Shown one piece after another: positions 1 to 6,734 of a stretch of DNA of 17,439 nt. Positions within the stretch are counted from its first letter, which is position 1, and the number at the start of each line of letters is the position of its first letter. The translations under genes were made by a program, and so were the position numbers. Source of the DNA: an uncultured Alphaproteobacteria bacterium (GTDB lineage Bacteria > Pseudomonadota > Alphaproteobacteria > Rhizobiales > Aestuariivirgaceae); assembly GCA_937868035.1 (NCBI GenBank), contig CALMLK010000449.1:1-17439 (forward strand). Direction: 5' to 3'. The notes under the pieces are model-generated. The model was not told where the DNA came from. It saw only the letters and a list, made by a program, of their open reading frames with translations, and did no database searches.

Positions 1-153
1 GCCCATCGATCGCGCACTTCTGGAAAAACTCAGGGGCTTCTGCGCTTGAGTTCCCAGGCGCCAGACCTGGACAAATCCCGGCGCGAAGCCATGCCGGCCT
101 TCGTCGTCAGCAAACGGAAGGAGGAGGGCGGGGTACCGCTCGATCAAGGATGA
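1..153 (+). CDS. 3' end of an unrecognised protein (partial or small ORF), coupled to the next gene
   Basis: A reading frame is open from the first base and stops at 151-153. Its stop overlaps the ATG of the next gene (150-152) as ATGA, the usual sign of translational coupling. From about base 43 the codons have the G/C third-position bias of the real genes here, and the C-terminus reads ...VVSKRKEEGGVPLDQG. The first 14 codons fit poorly. A second frame (bases 2-49) ends in ...LLEKLRGFCA and looks at least as gene-like there. So either one gene runs through, or a gene ends at 49 and a 35-codon ORF begins at TTG 46, overlapping its stop as TTGA, with AGGGG 9 nt upstream. I recognise no family. 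The context suggests a partner of the downstream flavoenzyme. Confidence 0.35.
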   Translation, partial: AHRSRTSGKTQGLLRLSSQAPDLDKSRREAMPAFVVSKRKEEGGVPLDQG

Positions 154-2117
154 CACCGAAACACACCGCGATTTTCCAGCCCCTGCAATTGCGCCACAAG
201 ACGCTGCGCAACCGCATCGTCTTCGGGGCGCACACGGCGAACATGTCTCACAACGGCCTGCCGGGGGAACGCCATCGCGGATACTACGAGGAACGGGCAC
301 GGGGCGGCGCGGCGATGATCGTGGTGGAGCCTGTGCCGGTGCATGGCGCGGCGGTGCTCACGCGCGGCAACTTCCTGCATTCGACTGACGAGATCATTCC
401 GCATTTCCGCAAGGTGACGGAGGCCGTGCATGCCCACGGCGCGGTGATCTGCCACCAGCTTTATCACGTCGGCCAGCATGGTGATGGCGACAACTCCTAT
501 CACGCGGCGTGGTCGCCGTCGGGCCTGCCCAGCTTCCACGATTCCGACGGCAGCCACGCCATGACCGAGGCGGAGATCGAGGAGACGATCGAAAGCTACG
601 TGCAGGCCGCCCGGCGCGCCAAGGAGTCCGGCTTCGACGGCATCGAGCTTTTCGCCGCCTACAACGCATTGCCGGACCAGTTCTGGCTGCCCTTCAACAA
701 CCGCCGCGACGACAAGTGGGGCGGCTCGTTTGAAAACCGCATGCGCTTCTCCCGCACGCTTCTCGAACGTGTGCGCAAGATGGCGGGTGATGATTTCATC
801 ATCGGCATGGCCGTGAACATGGACCCCACATCGGAGGTGTCGCAGACCATCGAACAGTTGCAGGAGGTCGTGGCCTGGCACGACGAGCGGCATCTCATGG
901 ATTACGTCACCTGCGGCACGGGCAGCTATTTCGATCACACCGGCATCATTCCCACCGTCTTCTTCGCCGACAAGCTGGGCGCACCGCACGCGGAGGCGCT
1001 GAAGCAGGTGGTGAAACATGCGCGTGTGCAATGCGAGGCCCATGTGCGCACGCCCGACAATGCCGAAGAGGTGGTGCGATCCGGCCAGGCCGACATGGTG
1101 TCGATCGTGCGCGGGCAGATCGCCGATCCGCATTGGGTGACGAAGGCGCGCGAGGGGCGGCCCGAAGATGTGCGGCCCTGCCTCTCCTGCAATCAGATGT
1201 GCTGGGGCAGGCGTTACCGCGACTACTGGATCTCGTGCCTCATCAATCCGTCCGCCGGCCGGGAATTCGAGTGGGGCGGCGACCGCTTTGTCGCCGCGGC
1301 CCAGCCGAAGACCGTGCTCGTCGTGGGTGGAGGTGTCGCCGGCATGGAAGCGGCGCGCGTTGCCGCCGAGCGCGGTCACAAGGTCACGCTGGCGGAGGCG
1401 AGCGACCGTCTCGGCGGGCAGTTCCGCCTCGCCGGCCAACAGCCGCGCCGCCAGCAGATTCTCGACTACATCGATTGGCTGGAGCGCCAGCTCACGAAAC
1501 TGCAGGTGCAGGTGAGACTCAACGCGCCCATGGATGGCGACGAGGTAAAGGCTTTCGGTGCGGACGAGGTGATCGTCGCCACCGGTTCGCAGCCGGACAT
1601 GAAGGGCTTCCAGCGCGGCCTGCCGCAGTTCGATGCGCTGCCGGGCGTGGAGCGCGGCAATGTGTGGAGCGCCGAAGACGTGATGGCCAAGCGCGCCAGC
1701 GTGGGCAAGCGCGTGATCCTGCTCGACGAGACGGCGAACTGGAAAGGCACGGGCACGGCGCTCGCGCTGGCGGAGCAGGGACATGCCATCACCATCGTCA
1801 CCGGTGCCGCCACCGTCATGGCGGAAATGGCGCGCACCTCGGCTGACATCCAGGCGCGGGCCCGGCTGCGGCAACTGGGCGCCACACTCCTCACAGAGCA
1901 TGTGATGCTGGAATGGCACGGCAACAGTGCCACCGTGAAAGCCAGTGGCGGACAGGCCTACACGATCGAAGCCGACACACTGGTCATCGCTGCAACCAAC
2001 GTGTCGGAACGCTGGGTTGCCGATGATGCGGGCGCCGCCACCATCGGAGATGCCTCCGCCGCCCGCACCGCCGCCATGGCAATCTACGACGGGCGGAAAT
2101 GGGCGATGGGGGTATGA
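150..2117 (+). CDS. NADH:flavin oxidoreductase / FAD-dependent 4Fe-4S enzyme (dienoyl-CoA reductase / trimethylamine dehydrogenase-like)
   Basis: The 655-residue layout matches 2,4-dienoyl-CoA reductase, trimethylamine dehydrogenase (TMADH) and N-demethylating relatives. An old-yellow-enzyme FMN TIM barrel (about 5-340) is followed by a 4Fe-4S motif (C344, C347, C351, C363) and a Rossmann FAD/NAD(P) domain that begins at GGGVAG (393-398). The barrel signature PFNNRRDDKWGGSFENR (181-197) is intact. The active-site strand reads ELFAAYNALPDQF (166-178), where TMADH has YGAHSYL, so the Tyr and His acids are replaced by Phe and Tyr. The position matching TMADH's FMN-linked Cys30 is Thr29, so FMN is probably non-covalent. 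These comparisons rest on remembered family sequences. A cytoplasmic reductase or amine/betaine demethylase is inferred; the substrate is unknown. The ATG at 150 overlaps an upstream stop as ATGA, and a GGAGGAGGG tract lies about 21 nt upstream. Confidence 0.85.
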   Translation: MTPKHTAIFQPLQLRHKTLRNRIVFGAHTANMSHNGLPGERHRGYYEERARGGAAMIVVEPVPVHGAAVLTRGNFLHSTDEIIPHFRKVTEAVHAHGAVICHQLYHVGQHGDGDNSYHAAWSPSGLPSFHDSDGSHAMTEAEIEETIESYVQAARRAKESGFDGIELFAAYNALPDQFWLPFNNRRDDKWGGSFENRMRFSRTLLERVRKMAGDDFIIGMAVNMDPTSEVSQTIEQLQEVVAWHDERHLMDYVTCGTGSYFDHTGIIPTVFFADKLGAPHAEALKQVVKHARVQCEAHVRTPDNAEEVVRSGQADMVSIVRGQIADPHWVTKAREGRPEDVRPCLSCNQMCWGRRYRDYWISCLINPSAGREFEWGGDRFVAAAQPKTVLVVGGGVAGMEAARVAAERGHKVTLAEASDRLGGQFRLAGQQPRRQQILDYIDWLERQLTKLQVQVRLNAPMDGDEVKAFGADEVIVATGSQPDMKGFQRGLPQFDALPGVERGNVWSAEDVMAKRASVGKRVILLDETANWKGTGTALALAEQGHAITIVTGAATVMAEMARTSADIQARARLRQLGATLLTEHVMLEWHGNSATVKASGGQAYTIEADTLVIAATNVSERWVADDAGAATIGDASAARTAAMAIYDGRKWAMGV

Positions 2118-2123
2118 AAGGCA

Positions 2124-2148
2124 AATGGCCCGCTTGAAGCGGGCCATT
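2124..2148. terminator. Two-way hairpin terminator between convergent genes
   Basis: A perfect 10-bp stem (AATGGCCCGC / GCGGGCCATT) closes a 5-nt loop. It begins 7 nt after the oxidoreductase stop and lies 27 nt beyond the trpB2-like stop on the other strand. The downstream T content is weak in both directions, so efficiency is uncertain. Its position between two convergent stops supports shared termination. Confidence 0.75.
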
Positions 2149-2175
2149 CCGTTTGTCAGGCGTGAGAGAGGCTTG

Positions 2176-3705
2176 TCACTCCGCCGCGATCTTCGGCAGG
2201 TGGGCCAGCGAGTCCTGCAGGGCCTGCTCGTCGTAGGATTTGTCTTCGAGCTTGCCCGATGAGTAGTCCATGTAGGCCTGCATGTCGAAGTGACCGTGGC
2301 CGCAGAGTCCGAAGAGGATCGTGGGGCTGGTGCCTTCGCGCTTCGCCTTGAGGGCAGCTTCGATGGCGCCCTTCACTGCGTGGTTTGCTTCCGGCGCGGG
2401 CACGATGCCTTCCGTCTTGGCGAAGAGCACGCCCGCATCGAAGCAGGCGACCTGGCCATAGGCTTCGGCCTCGATCAGGCCCAGTTCCTTGAGGTGCGAG
2501 ACCAGCGGCGCCATGCCGTGATAGCGCAGGCCACCGGCGTGGAAGCCGGGCGGCATGAACTCGGAGCCGAGCGTGTGCATCTTGACGAGCGGCGTCATGT
2601 GCGAGGTGTCGCCGAAGTCATAGGCATACTTGCCGCGGGTGAGCGACGGGCAGGCGGCGGGTTCGGCTGCGATGACCTTCACCTTCTTGCCGCCGCGCAG
2701 TTGCGCGCCGATGAAGGGGAAGGTGAGGCCGGCGAAGTTCGAGCCACCGCCGGTGCAGCCCACGATCACGTCCGGATAGGCACCGGCCATGGCCATCTGC
2801 TCAATGGCTTCGATGCCGATCACCGTCTGGTGCATCAGCACATGGTTGAGCACGGAGCCCAGCGCATACTTGGTGTCGGCGTTGGTTGCCGCCACTTCCA
2901 CGGCTTCCGAGATGGCGATGCCGAGCGAGCCGTTGGAGTTCGGGTCCTTGGCGAGAATGCTGCGGCCGGCGTTTGTTTCCATGGAGGGCGAGGACACGCA
3001 TTGCGCGCCGTACAATTCCATGATGGCCTTGCGGTAGGGTTTCTGGCGGAACGAGACGCCGACCTGGAAAACCTTGACGTCGATGCCGAACATGGAGCCT
3101 GCCATGGCGAGCGATGAGCCCCATTGGCCCGCGCCCGTTTCCGTCACCAATTTCTTGATGCCTGCTTCCTTGTTGTAGAAAGCCTGCGGCACGGCGGTGT
3201 TGGGCTTGTGGGAACCTGCAGGCGAGACGCCTTCATATTTGTAGAAGATCTTCGCCGTGGTGCCGAGGGCCTTTTCCAGTGCGGTGGCGCGGTAGAGCGG
3301 TGTCGGACGCCACATGCGGTAAATGTCCGTCACGGGCTTGGGGATGTCGATGTAACGGTCCTGCGCCACTTCCTGCATGATCAGTGCCATGGGGAAGAGA
3401 GGAGCGAGGTCATCCGGCCCCACGGGCTGCAACGTACCGGGGTGCAGCGGCGGCGGCAGCGGCACGGGCAGGTCGGCCATGATGTTGTACCAGGCCTTCG
3501 GAATGCGCTCCTCGCCCATCTGGATCTTGCGGGTGCCGGCGGGCACGCGGGCGATGGCAACCTTCTTCGGTGCGGACTTCGCGGTCTTGCGGGCCGTCTT
3601 CTTCGGCGTGGCGCGCTTTGCTGCTTTCACGCCCTTCCTGGCGGATTTTGCGGCGGGTTTTTTCGCGGCTTTCTTCGCGGACTTCTTGGATGCCTTCTTG
3701 GCCAT
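2176..3705 (-). CDS. TrpB2-type PLP-dependent tryptophan synthase beta-like enzyme with a lysine-rich N-terminal tail
   Basis: This 509-residue fold-type II PLP enzyme belongs to the TrpB2 (TrpB-like) branch. The PLP lysine is K167 in GSHKPN (164-169), the catalytic glutamate is E189 in TETGAGQWG (188-196), and the phosphate-binding loop is GCTGGGSN (316-323). TrpB enzymes condense indole with serine; some TrpB2 members act without TrpA or prefer O-phosphoserine. No trpA or other trp gene is nearby. Residues 3-48 are a low-complexity tail with 18 Lys and 3 Arg among Ala/Ser/Thr/Pro, resembling histone H1 or bacterial AAKK proteins and not part of the TrpB fold. The frame opens at 3759, but the ATG at 3705 has GGGGAG 6 nt upstream, so I start there. 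Solitary transcription is likely. The catalytic call is firm; the physiological reaction is not. Confidence 0.9.
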   Translation of the reverse strand: MAKKASKKSAKKAAKKPAAKSARKGVKAAKRATPKKTARKTAKSAPKKVAIARVPAGTRKIQMGEERIPKAWYNIMADLPVPLPPPLHPGTLQPVGPDDLAPLFPMALIMQEVAQDRYIDIPKPVTDIYRMWRPTPLYRATALEKALGTTAKIFYKYEGVSPAGSHKPNTAVPQAFYNKEAGIKKLVTETGAGQWGSSLAMAGSMFGIDVKVFQVGVSFRQKPYRKAIMELYGAQCVSSPSMETNAGRSILAKDPNSNGSLGIAISEAVEVAATNADTKYALGSVLNHVLMHQTVIGIEAIEQMAMAGAYPDVIVGCTGGGSNFAGLTFPFIGAQLRGGKKVKVIAAEPAACPSLTRGKYAYDFGDTSHMTPLVKMHTLGSEFMPPGFHAGGLRYHGMAPLVSHLKELGLIEAEAYGQVACFDAGVLFAKTEGIVPAPEANHAVKGAIEAALKAKREGTSPTILFGLCGHGHFDMQAYMDYSSGKLEDKSYDEQALQDSLAHLPKIAAE

Positions 3706-3711
3706 GGATAT

Positions 3712-3717
3712 CTCCCC
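3712..3717 (-). promoter_or_regulatory. Ribosome binding site setting the trpB2-like start
   Basis: GGGGAG on the minus strand lies 6 nt from the ATG at 3705. It favours this ATG over the in-frame start 18 codons upstream (3759), which has no comparable site. Confidence 0.7.
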
Positions 3718-3735
3718 GATGTTCCGGGCGGGAGA

Positions 3736-3756
3736 TTTGCGCAACTGATGCGCGAA
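3736..3756. promoter_or_regulatory. Imperfect palindrome upstream of the trpB2-like gene (possible operator)
   Basis: Eight-base arms, TTTGCGCA and TGCGCGAA, flank a 5-nt centre with one non-complementary pair. The site lies about 30-50 nt before the ATG, where a repressor or activator could act on a promoter. There is no evidence of what binds it. Confidence 0.25.
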
Positions 3757-3794
3757 CACAAGGCGTCAGAAAGTGGCAGGGTCCATCAGACGGA

Positions 3795-3830
3795 TGGCTC
3801 CGCCGCGCCGAGGGGAACGCAGCGGAGCCA
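3795..3830. repeat. 9-bp inverted repeat between the trpB2-like gene and the small secreted genes
   Basis: TGGCTCCGC (3795-3803) and GCGGAGCCA (3822-3830) are perfectly complementary across an 18-nt spacer. It lies downstream of the minus-strand small secreted genes and upstream of trpB2-like. It could be a terminator stem without a T tract, or part of the trpB2-like leader. Confidence 0.3.
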
Positions 3831-3843
3831 CCATGCGGAACCG

Positions 3844-3872
3844 CGGGCTGGGACATTGCACGTGGCAGCCCG
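3844..3872 (-). terminator. Possible hairpin terminator after the small secreted gene
   Basis: A 7-bp stem (CGGGCTG / CAGCCCG) with a 15-nt loop begins about 21 nt past the stop of the minus-strand gene ending at 3894. There is no T tract, so factor-dependent termination or an RNA-protecting hairpin is as likely. Confidence 0.3.
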
Positions 3873-3893
3873 GATCCCGACGCCGTTACGGCA

Positions 3894-4166
3894 TCAGATC
3901 ACGAACTTGCCGCCGCGAATGGTGATCTTCTGGGTCTTGGCATCGCACTGCTCGCTGAGCTTGCCCATGGAGAGCATGCCACCCTTCATGCAGTTGATCT
4001 TGGCTTCATGGCCTGCGGCGAGGGTGATGTGCTTCAGTTTGCCGTGGGCCGGCATGTAGTTGATGCGGTAGGGCGCCTTGTCGGCATTGACGAGGGAGGC
4101 GGCGCTGGCCGCACCCGTGGCCAGGGCAAGGGCGGCGGCGATCGAGGCGATGCGAATGATGTTCAT
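3894..4166 (-). CDS. Small secreted protein (paralogue of the adjacent upstream gene)
   Basis: This is a 90-residue protein with a clear Sec signal peptide (MNIIRIASIAAALALATGAASA, split as 1-10 basic/hydrophobic start and 11-22 core and AxA site). The mature part is about 68 residues with two cysteines (C59, C74) and a C-terminal block DAKTQKITIRGG (75-86). The frame stays open to 4274, but the ATG at 4166 has AGGAG about 6 nt upstream and begins the signal peptide. Aligned without gaps to the neighbouring 91-residue protein it shares N27, D29, Y33, A55, C59, K61, G62, L65, S71, DAKT (75-78), K80, I83, G86 and V89. The two genes are 55 nt apart on one strand and are likely co-transcribed. 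I recognise no family; a periplasmic location is inferred from the signal peptide. Confidence 0.85.
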   Translation of the reverse strand: MNIIRIASIAAALALATGAASAASLVNADKAPYRINYMPAHGKLKHITLAAGHEAKINCMKGGMLSMGKLSEQCDAKTQKITIRGGKFVI

Positions 4167-4221
4167 TGTTGTCTCCTGTTGAGGAAATGGAACGTGTTGA
4201 TGGAAGCGAGGTGAATTGAAA

Positions 4222-4497
4222 TCAGCCGGCGACGAGATGGCCGGACTTGATGAGGACCTTGGCCGTCTTGGCATCGACGGCGAGGCTCTTGCCGCTGAGT
4301 GTCAGGGTGCAGCCCTTGTCACAGGTGACATCAGCGCTGGCCTTGGACTTGACCTCTACCTGCGTGCTGGCGCCGGTCTTGGGCTTCACGGCAACCGTAT
4401 AGGCCGACATGTCGTCATTCTGCACGGTGAGGGCAAAGGCGGGGGGTGCGAGCGCGGCGAGCGCAAGCAGGCCCGCCATGAAAACACGGGTTTTCAT
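4222..4497 (-). CDS. Small secreted protein (first of a tandem paralogous pair)
   Basis: This 91-residue protein has a Sec signal peptide (about 1-22, ending PPAFA) and a mature domain rich in alternating polar/hydrophobic residues, suggesting a small beta fold. Its cysteines C59 and C63 sit in CDKGC, a possible disulfide or metal pair, whereas the paralogue has C59 and C74. The DAKT block at 75-78 lies at the same residue numbers as in the paralogue. GGAGTT about 7 nt before the ATG at 4497 supports the start; an in-frame ATG at codon 7 would shorten the signal peptide. The gene lies upstream of the paralogue on the same strand. Its function is unknown. Confidence 0.85.
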   Translation of the reverse strand: MKTRVFMAGLLALAALAPPAFALTVQNDDMSAYTVAVKPKTGASTQVEVKSKASADVTCDKGCTLTLSGKSLAVDAKTAKVLIKSGHLVAG

Positions 4498-4598
4498 TTG
4501 GGTAACTCCAGATCGAATGTTGAAATGTTTCGTGCCTGGCAGAGGGCGGCGGCGGCCGTCATCACGGCCGTCCAGAGCGGGGGCGCTTGATCAGTCCG

Positions 4599-4619
4599 TC
4601 ACGGCCTCAGCGGCCGTGA
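4599..4619 (-). terminator. Hairpin around the stop codon of the 39-residue small protein
   Basis: An 8-bp perfect stem (TCACGGCC / GGCCGTGA) has a 5-nt loop, GCTGA on the minus strand, that contains the stop codon (TGA, 4609-4607). There is no downstream T tract. It could terminate or stabilise the short transcript. Confidence 0.4.
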
Positions 4620-4726
4620 GCAGGGGGGGTCGCAGGCTTGGTGGCCAGCGGCTTCTCGCGCTTGTGCGCTGTGGTCTTCTTGGGGTCCGGCTTCTGGGCC
4701 GGGGGTTGTGAATGATGGTCGCTCAT
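4607..4726 (-). CDS. 39-residue basic, proline-rich small protein
   Basis: This ORF is too short for usual gene calling. It starts at the ATG at 4726 with GGAGG 5 nt upstream (GGAGGACGCC-ATG), the strongest ribosome binding site in this part of the window. The product begins MSDHHSQPPAQKPDPKK and ends in ATPPAHGR. It has 8 Pro, 6 Lys and 2 Arg in 39 residues, no hydrophobic stretch and no Cys, so it is likely cytoplasmic and disordered. A 73-codon ORF in another frame overlaps it but lacks a good ribosome binding site. I recognise no family. Evidence rests on the ribosome binding site, codon use and the hairpin at the stop. Confidence 0.55.
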   Translation of the reverse strand: MSDHHSQPPAQKPDPKKTTAHKREKPLATKPATPPAHGR

Positions 4727-4958
4727 GGCGTCCTCCATTGCGGCGGGCGGAATTGCCCGGTGACGTTGAAGCTACGCCTGTGCCGCGCCGGGTTTGAGTT
4801 AAATGCCGTTCATGTCGCAAGCCTTATGCCGCAGCGAACGGACGAATTGAAAACACAATCCGGGAGCGTGGCGCGTTGCGCCGCCGGAAATCCGCCGCAA
4901 GCGTTACGGCAAGTTCATGACATGGGCACGAAGTGCGAACGCGAGACGGTCATACGGC

Positions 4959-5825
4959 TCACGCCACGAACTGCGCGCGCCGGTAGCCTTGCAGGTAGAG
5001 AAGCGCCGTCAGGTCGGCGTGGTTGATGCGGATGAGGCTCGATTCCTGCACATGGGGCTTCGCATGCAATGCCACGCCCAGGCCCGCTTCCGCCAGCATC
5101 GCGAGGTCGTTGGCGCCGTCACCGACGGCGATGCAGTCGGAGGATTCGAGTCCGTGCTTGCGGGCCAGTTCCTTGAGGCCATCCACCTTCGCCTGCTGCC
5201 CGAGGATGGGGCGGGCGACGGTGCCGGTGAGCTTGCCGTTTTCAATCATCAAGGTGTTGGCACGGTGCTCGTCGAAACCCAGCGTCTTCGCCACATGGGC
5301 GGTGAATGCGGTGAAACCGCCGGAGATGAGGGCGGTGTAGGCGCCGTTGGCCTTCATCGTGGCCAGCAGCGTCCTGCCGCCCGGCATGAAGGTGATGCGG
5401 TCGCGGATGAGGGTGTCGATGATTCCGGTGGGCAAGCCCTTCAGCAACCCGACGCGTTCCGTGAGCGCGCCCTCGAAATCGAGTTCGCCGCGCATGGCCT
5501 TGGCGGTGATCGCGGCGATGCGTTCGCCCACGCCTGCCATCACGCCCAGTTCGTCGATGCATTCCTGGTCGATCATCGTCGAATCCATGTCGGCCACCAG
5601 AAGGCGCTTGCGGCGGTTGTGGATCGAGACAGTGGCGGCATCGATGGGCTGCTTGCGGAGGCCGACGAGGAATTCGGGCACCCGTTCGAAGGCATCGACT
5701 TCCAATGCGTCACCGGGCGAAAGCCAGTGCGGCTCGCCGCCGCCATGGTCGCGGAGTGACTCCACCACCGTCGACGTGATTGCGCCCGACCCCGGTGCTG
5801 CCATAAGAACGAGGACGGAATCCAT
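4959..5825 (-). CDS. serB: Phosphoserine phosphatase SerB
   Basis: This cytoplasmic HAD-superfamily enzyme hydrolyses O-phospho-L-serine to serine, the last step of the phosphorylated serine pathway. With the start at 5825 it has 288 residues. The nucleophile motif is DMDST (79-83), followed by the Ser/Gly motif SGG (168-170), Lys K213 in QAKVDG, and GDGAND (235-240). About 70 residues before the HAD domain form the short ACT-like N-terminal region usual in this family. In-frame TTG codons exist at 5837 and 5828, but the ATG at 5825 is preferred. It lies back to back with miaA, with 2 bp between the start codons, so its promoter and ribosome binding site lie inside miaA. I see no clear terminator after the stop. 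Confidence 0.96.
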   Translation of the reverse strand: MDSVLVLMAAPGSGAITSTVVESLRDHGGGEPHWLSPGDALEVDAFERVPEFLVGLRKQPIDAATVSIHNRRKRLLVADMDSTMIDQECIDELGVMAGVGERIAAITAKAMRGELDFEGALTERVGLLKGLPTGIIDTLIRDRITFMPGGRTLLATMKANGAYTALISGGFTAFTAHVAKTLGFDEHRANTLMIENGKLTGTVARPILGQQAKVDGLKELARKHGLESSDCIAVGDGANDLAMLAEAGLGVALHAKPHVQESSLIRINHADLTALLYLQGYRRAQFVA

Positions 5826-5827
5826 CA

Positions 5828-6703
5828 ATGCCCGCAACCTTTCACAAGTCCGCGCTGCTTATCGCAGGCCCCACCGCCAGCGGCAAGTCGGCTTTGGCGC
5901 TGAGGCTGGCGCGTGAGCGGAACGGCGTCATCATCAATGCGGATTCGATGCAGGTGTATCGCGAACTGCGCATTCTCTCGGCACGGCCCTCCGCGGCGGA
6001 AGAGGCGCAGGCACCACACCTCCTCTATGGTCATGTGAGCGGTGGGGAGGATTATTCCGCCGGGCGCTGGCTTGCCGATGCCACGGCTGCGATCACGGCG
6101 GCGTGGCAGGCGGAGCAGGTGCCCATCATCTGCGGCGGCACGGGGCTTTATTTCATGGCGCTGGAGAACGGACTGTCACGCATTGCGGCAATCCCGGCGG
6201 ACATCCGCGAGAAATGGCGGAGCTACGACGGTGACCTTCATGCCGCATTGCGCCTGCGTGATCCCATCATGGCGGCGCGCCTTGCCGAGGGAGACCGGCA
6301 GCGGATCATTCGCGCGCTCGAAGTGATGGAGGGCACGGGCCGCTCCCTGGCGGAGTGGCAGGCAGAGGGTGAGCGCAACGCTTTCCTGAATCAAATCAAG
6401 GTGGAACGGCACTTCGTTGATGTGCCGCGCGAACAGCTTTACGGGCGCGCCGAGCGGCGCTTCGACATGATGATGGAGCAGGGCGCGCTGGACGAAGTGG
6501 CAGCGCTGCCGCCGTTCGAGCCGAGCCGCCCCGTGATGAAGGCAATCGGCGTTCCGCAATTGCTGGCCCATCTGCGCGGCGAAATTTCACGCGACGATGC
6601 GGTGCGCGACGCCAAGACAGCCACCCGCCACTACATCAAGCGCCAGATGACGTGGTGGCGCGGGCAGATGAAGGGCTGGCACACGGCGGAGCCTCTCGGG
6701 TAG
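5828..6703 (+). CDS. miaA: tRNA dimethylallyltransferase MiaA
   Basis: MiaA transfers a dimethylallyl group from dimethylallyl diphosphate to N6 of A37 in tRNAs that read UNN codons; it acts in the cytoplasm. The 291-residue protein is slightly short for the family but complete. Visible motifs are the P-loop GPTASGKS (14-21), NADSMQVYREL (37-47), GGTGLY (103-108) and the C-terminal RQMTWWRGQ, matching the family's RQxTWxR. The ATG at 5828 is only 2 bp from the serB ATG on the other strand, and the ribosome binding site is weak (GGA about 8 nt upstream). The stop is followed 31 nt later by the AGE-family isomerase gene on the same strand, possibly co-transcribed. Confidence 0.97.
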   Translation: MPATFHKSALLIAGPTASGKSALALRLARERNGVIINADSMQVYRELRILSARPSAAEEAQAPHLLYGHVSGGEDYSAGRWLADATAAITAAWQAEQVPIICGGTGLYFMALENGLSRIAAIPADIREKWRSYDGDLHAALRLRDPIMAARLAEGDRQRIIRALEVMEGTGRSLAEWQAEGERNAFLNQIKVERHFVDVPREQLYGRAERRFDMMMEQGALDEVAALPPFEPSRPVMKAIGVPQLLAHLRGEISRDDAVRDAKTATRHYIKRQMTWWRGQMKGWHTAEPLG

Positions 6704-6724
6704 GGTGGCGCTGCATTTCAACCC

Positions 6725-6728
6725 GAGG
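6725..6728 (+). promoter_or_regulatory. Ribosome binding site setting the AGE-family isomerase start
   Basis: GAGG lies 6 nt before the ATG at 6735. It supports this start over the in-frame GTG at 6705, which sits 1 nt after the miaA stop without a site of its own. Confidence 0.6.
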
Positions 6729-6734
6729 CTTTGC

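Noticed and set aside
144..2147. A 667-codon minus-strand ORF opposite the oxidoreductase
   Set aside because: It mirrors a well-recognised plus-strand gene, is His/Arg/Gly-rich without domains, and has no ribosome binding site; high GC makes such antisense frames common.
3562..3705. Lysine-rich segment as a separate histone-like gene
   Set aside because: It is in one unbroken frame with the TrpB2 domain, has the only good ribosome binding site before it, and there is no stop between.
4599..4820. A 73-codon minus-strand ORF overlapping the 39-residue small protein
   Set aside because: No ribosome binding site before its start, and composition like other GC-rich shadows. The 39-codon frame has GGAGG at the right distance.
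4820..4958. EcfG-type stress promoter (GGAAC, 16-17 nt, CGTT) between serB and the small protein
   Set aside because: GGAAA and CGTT occur near 4887-4905, but only about 11 nt apart and in the wrong direction for the small protein.
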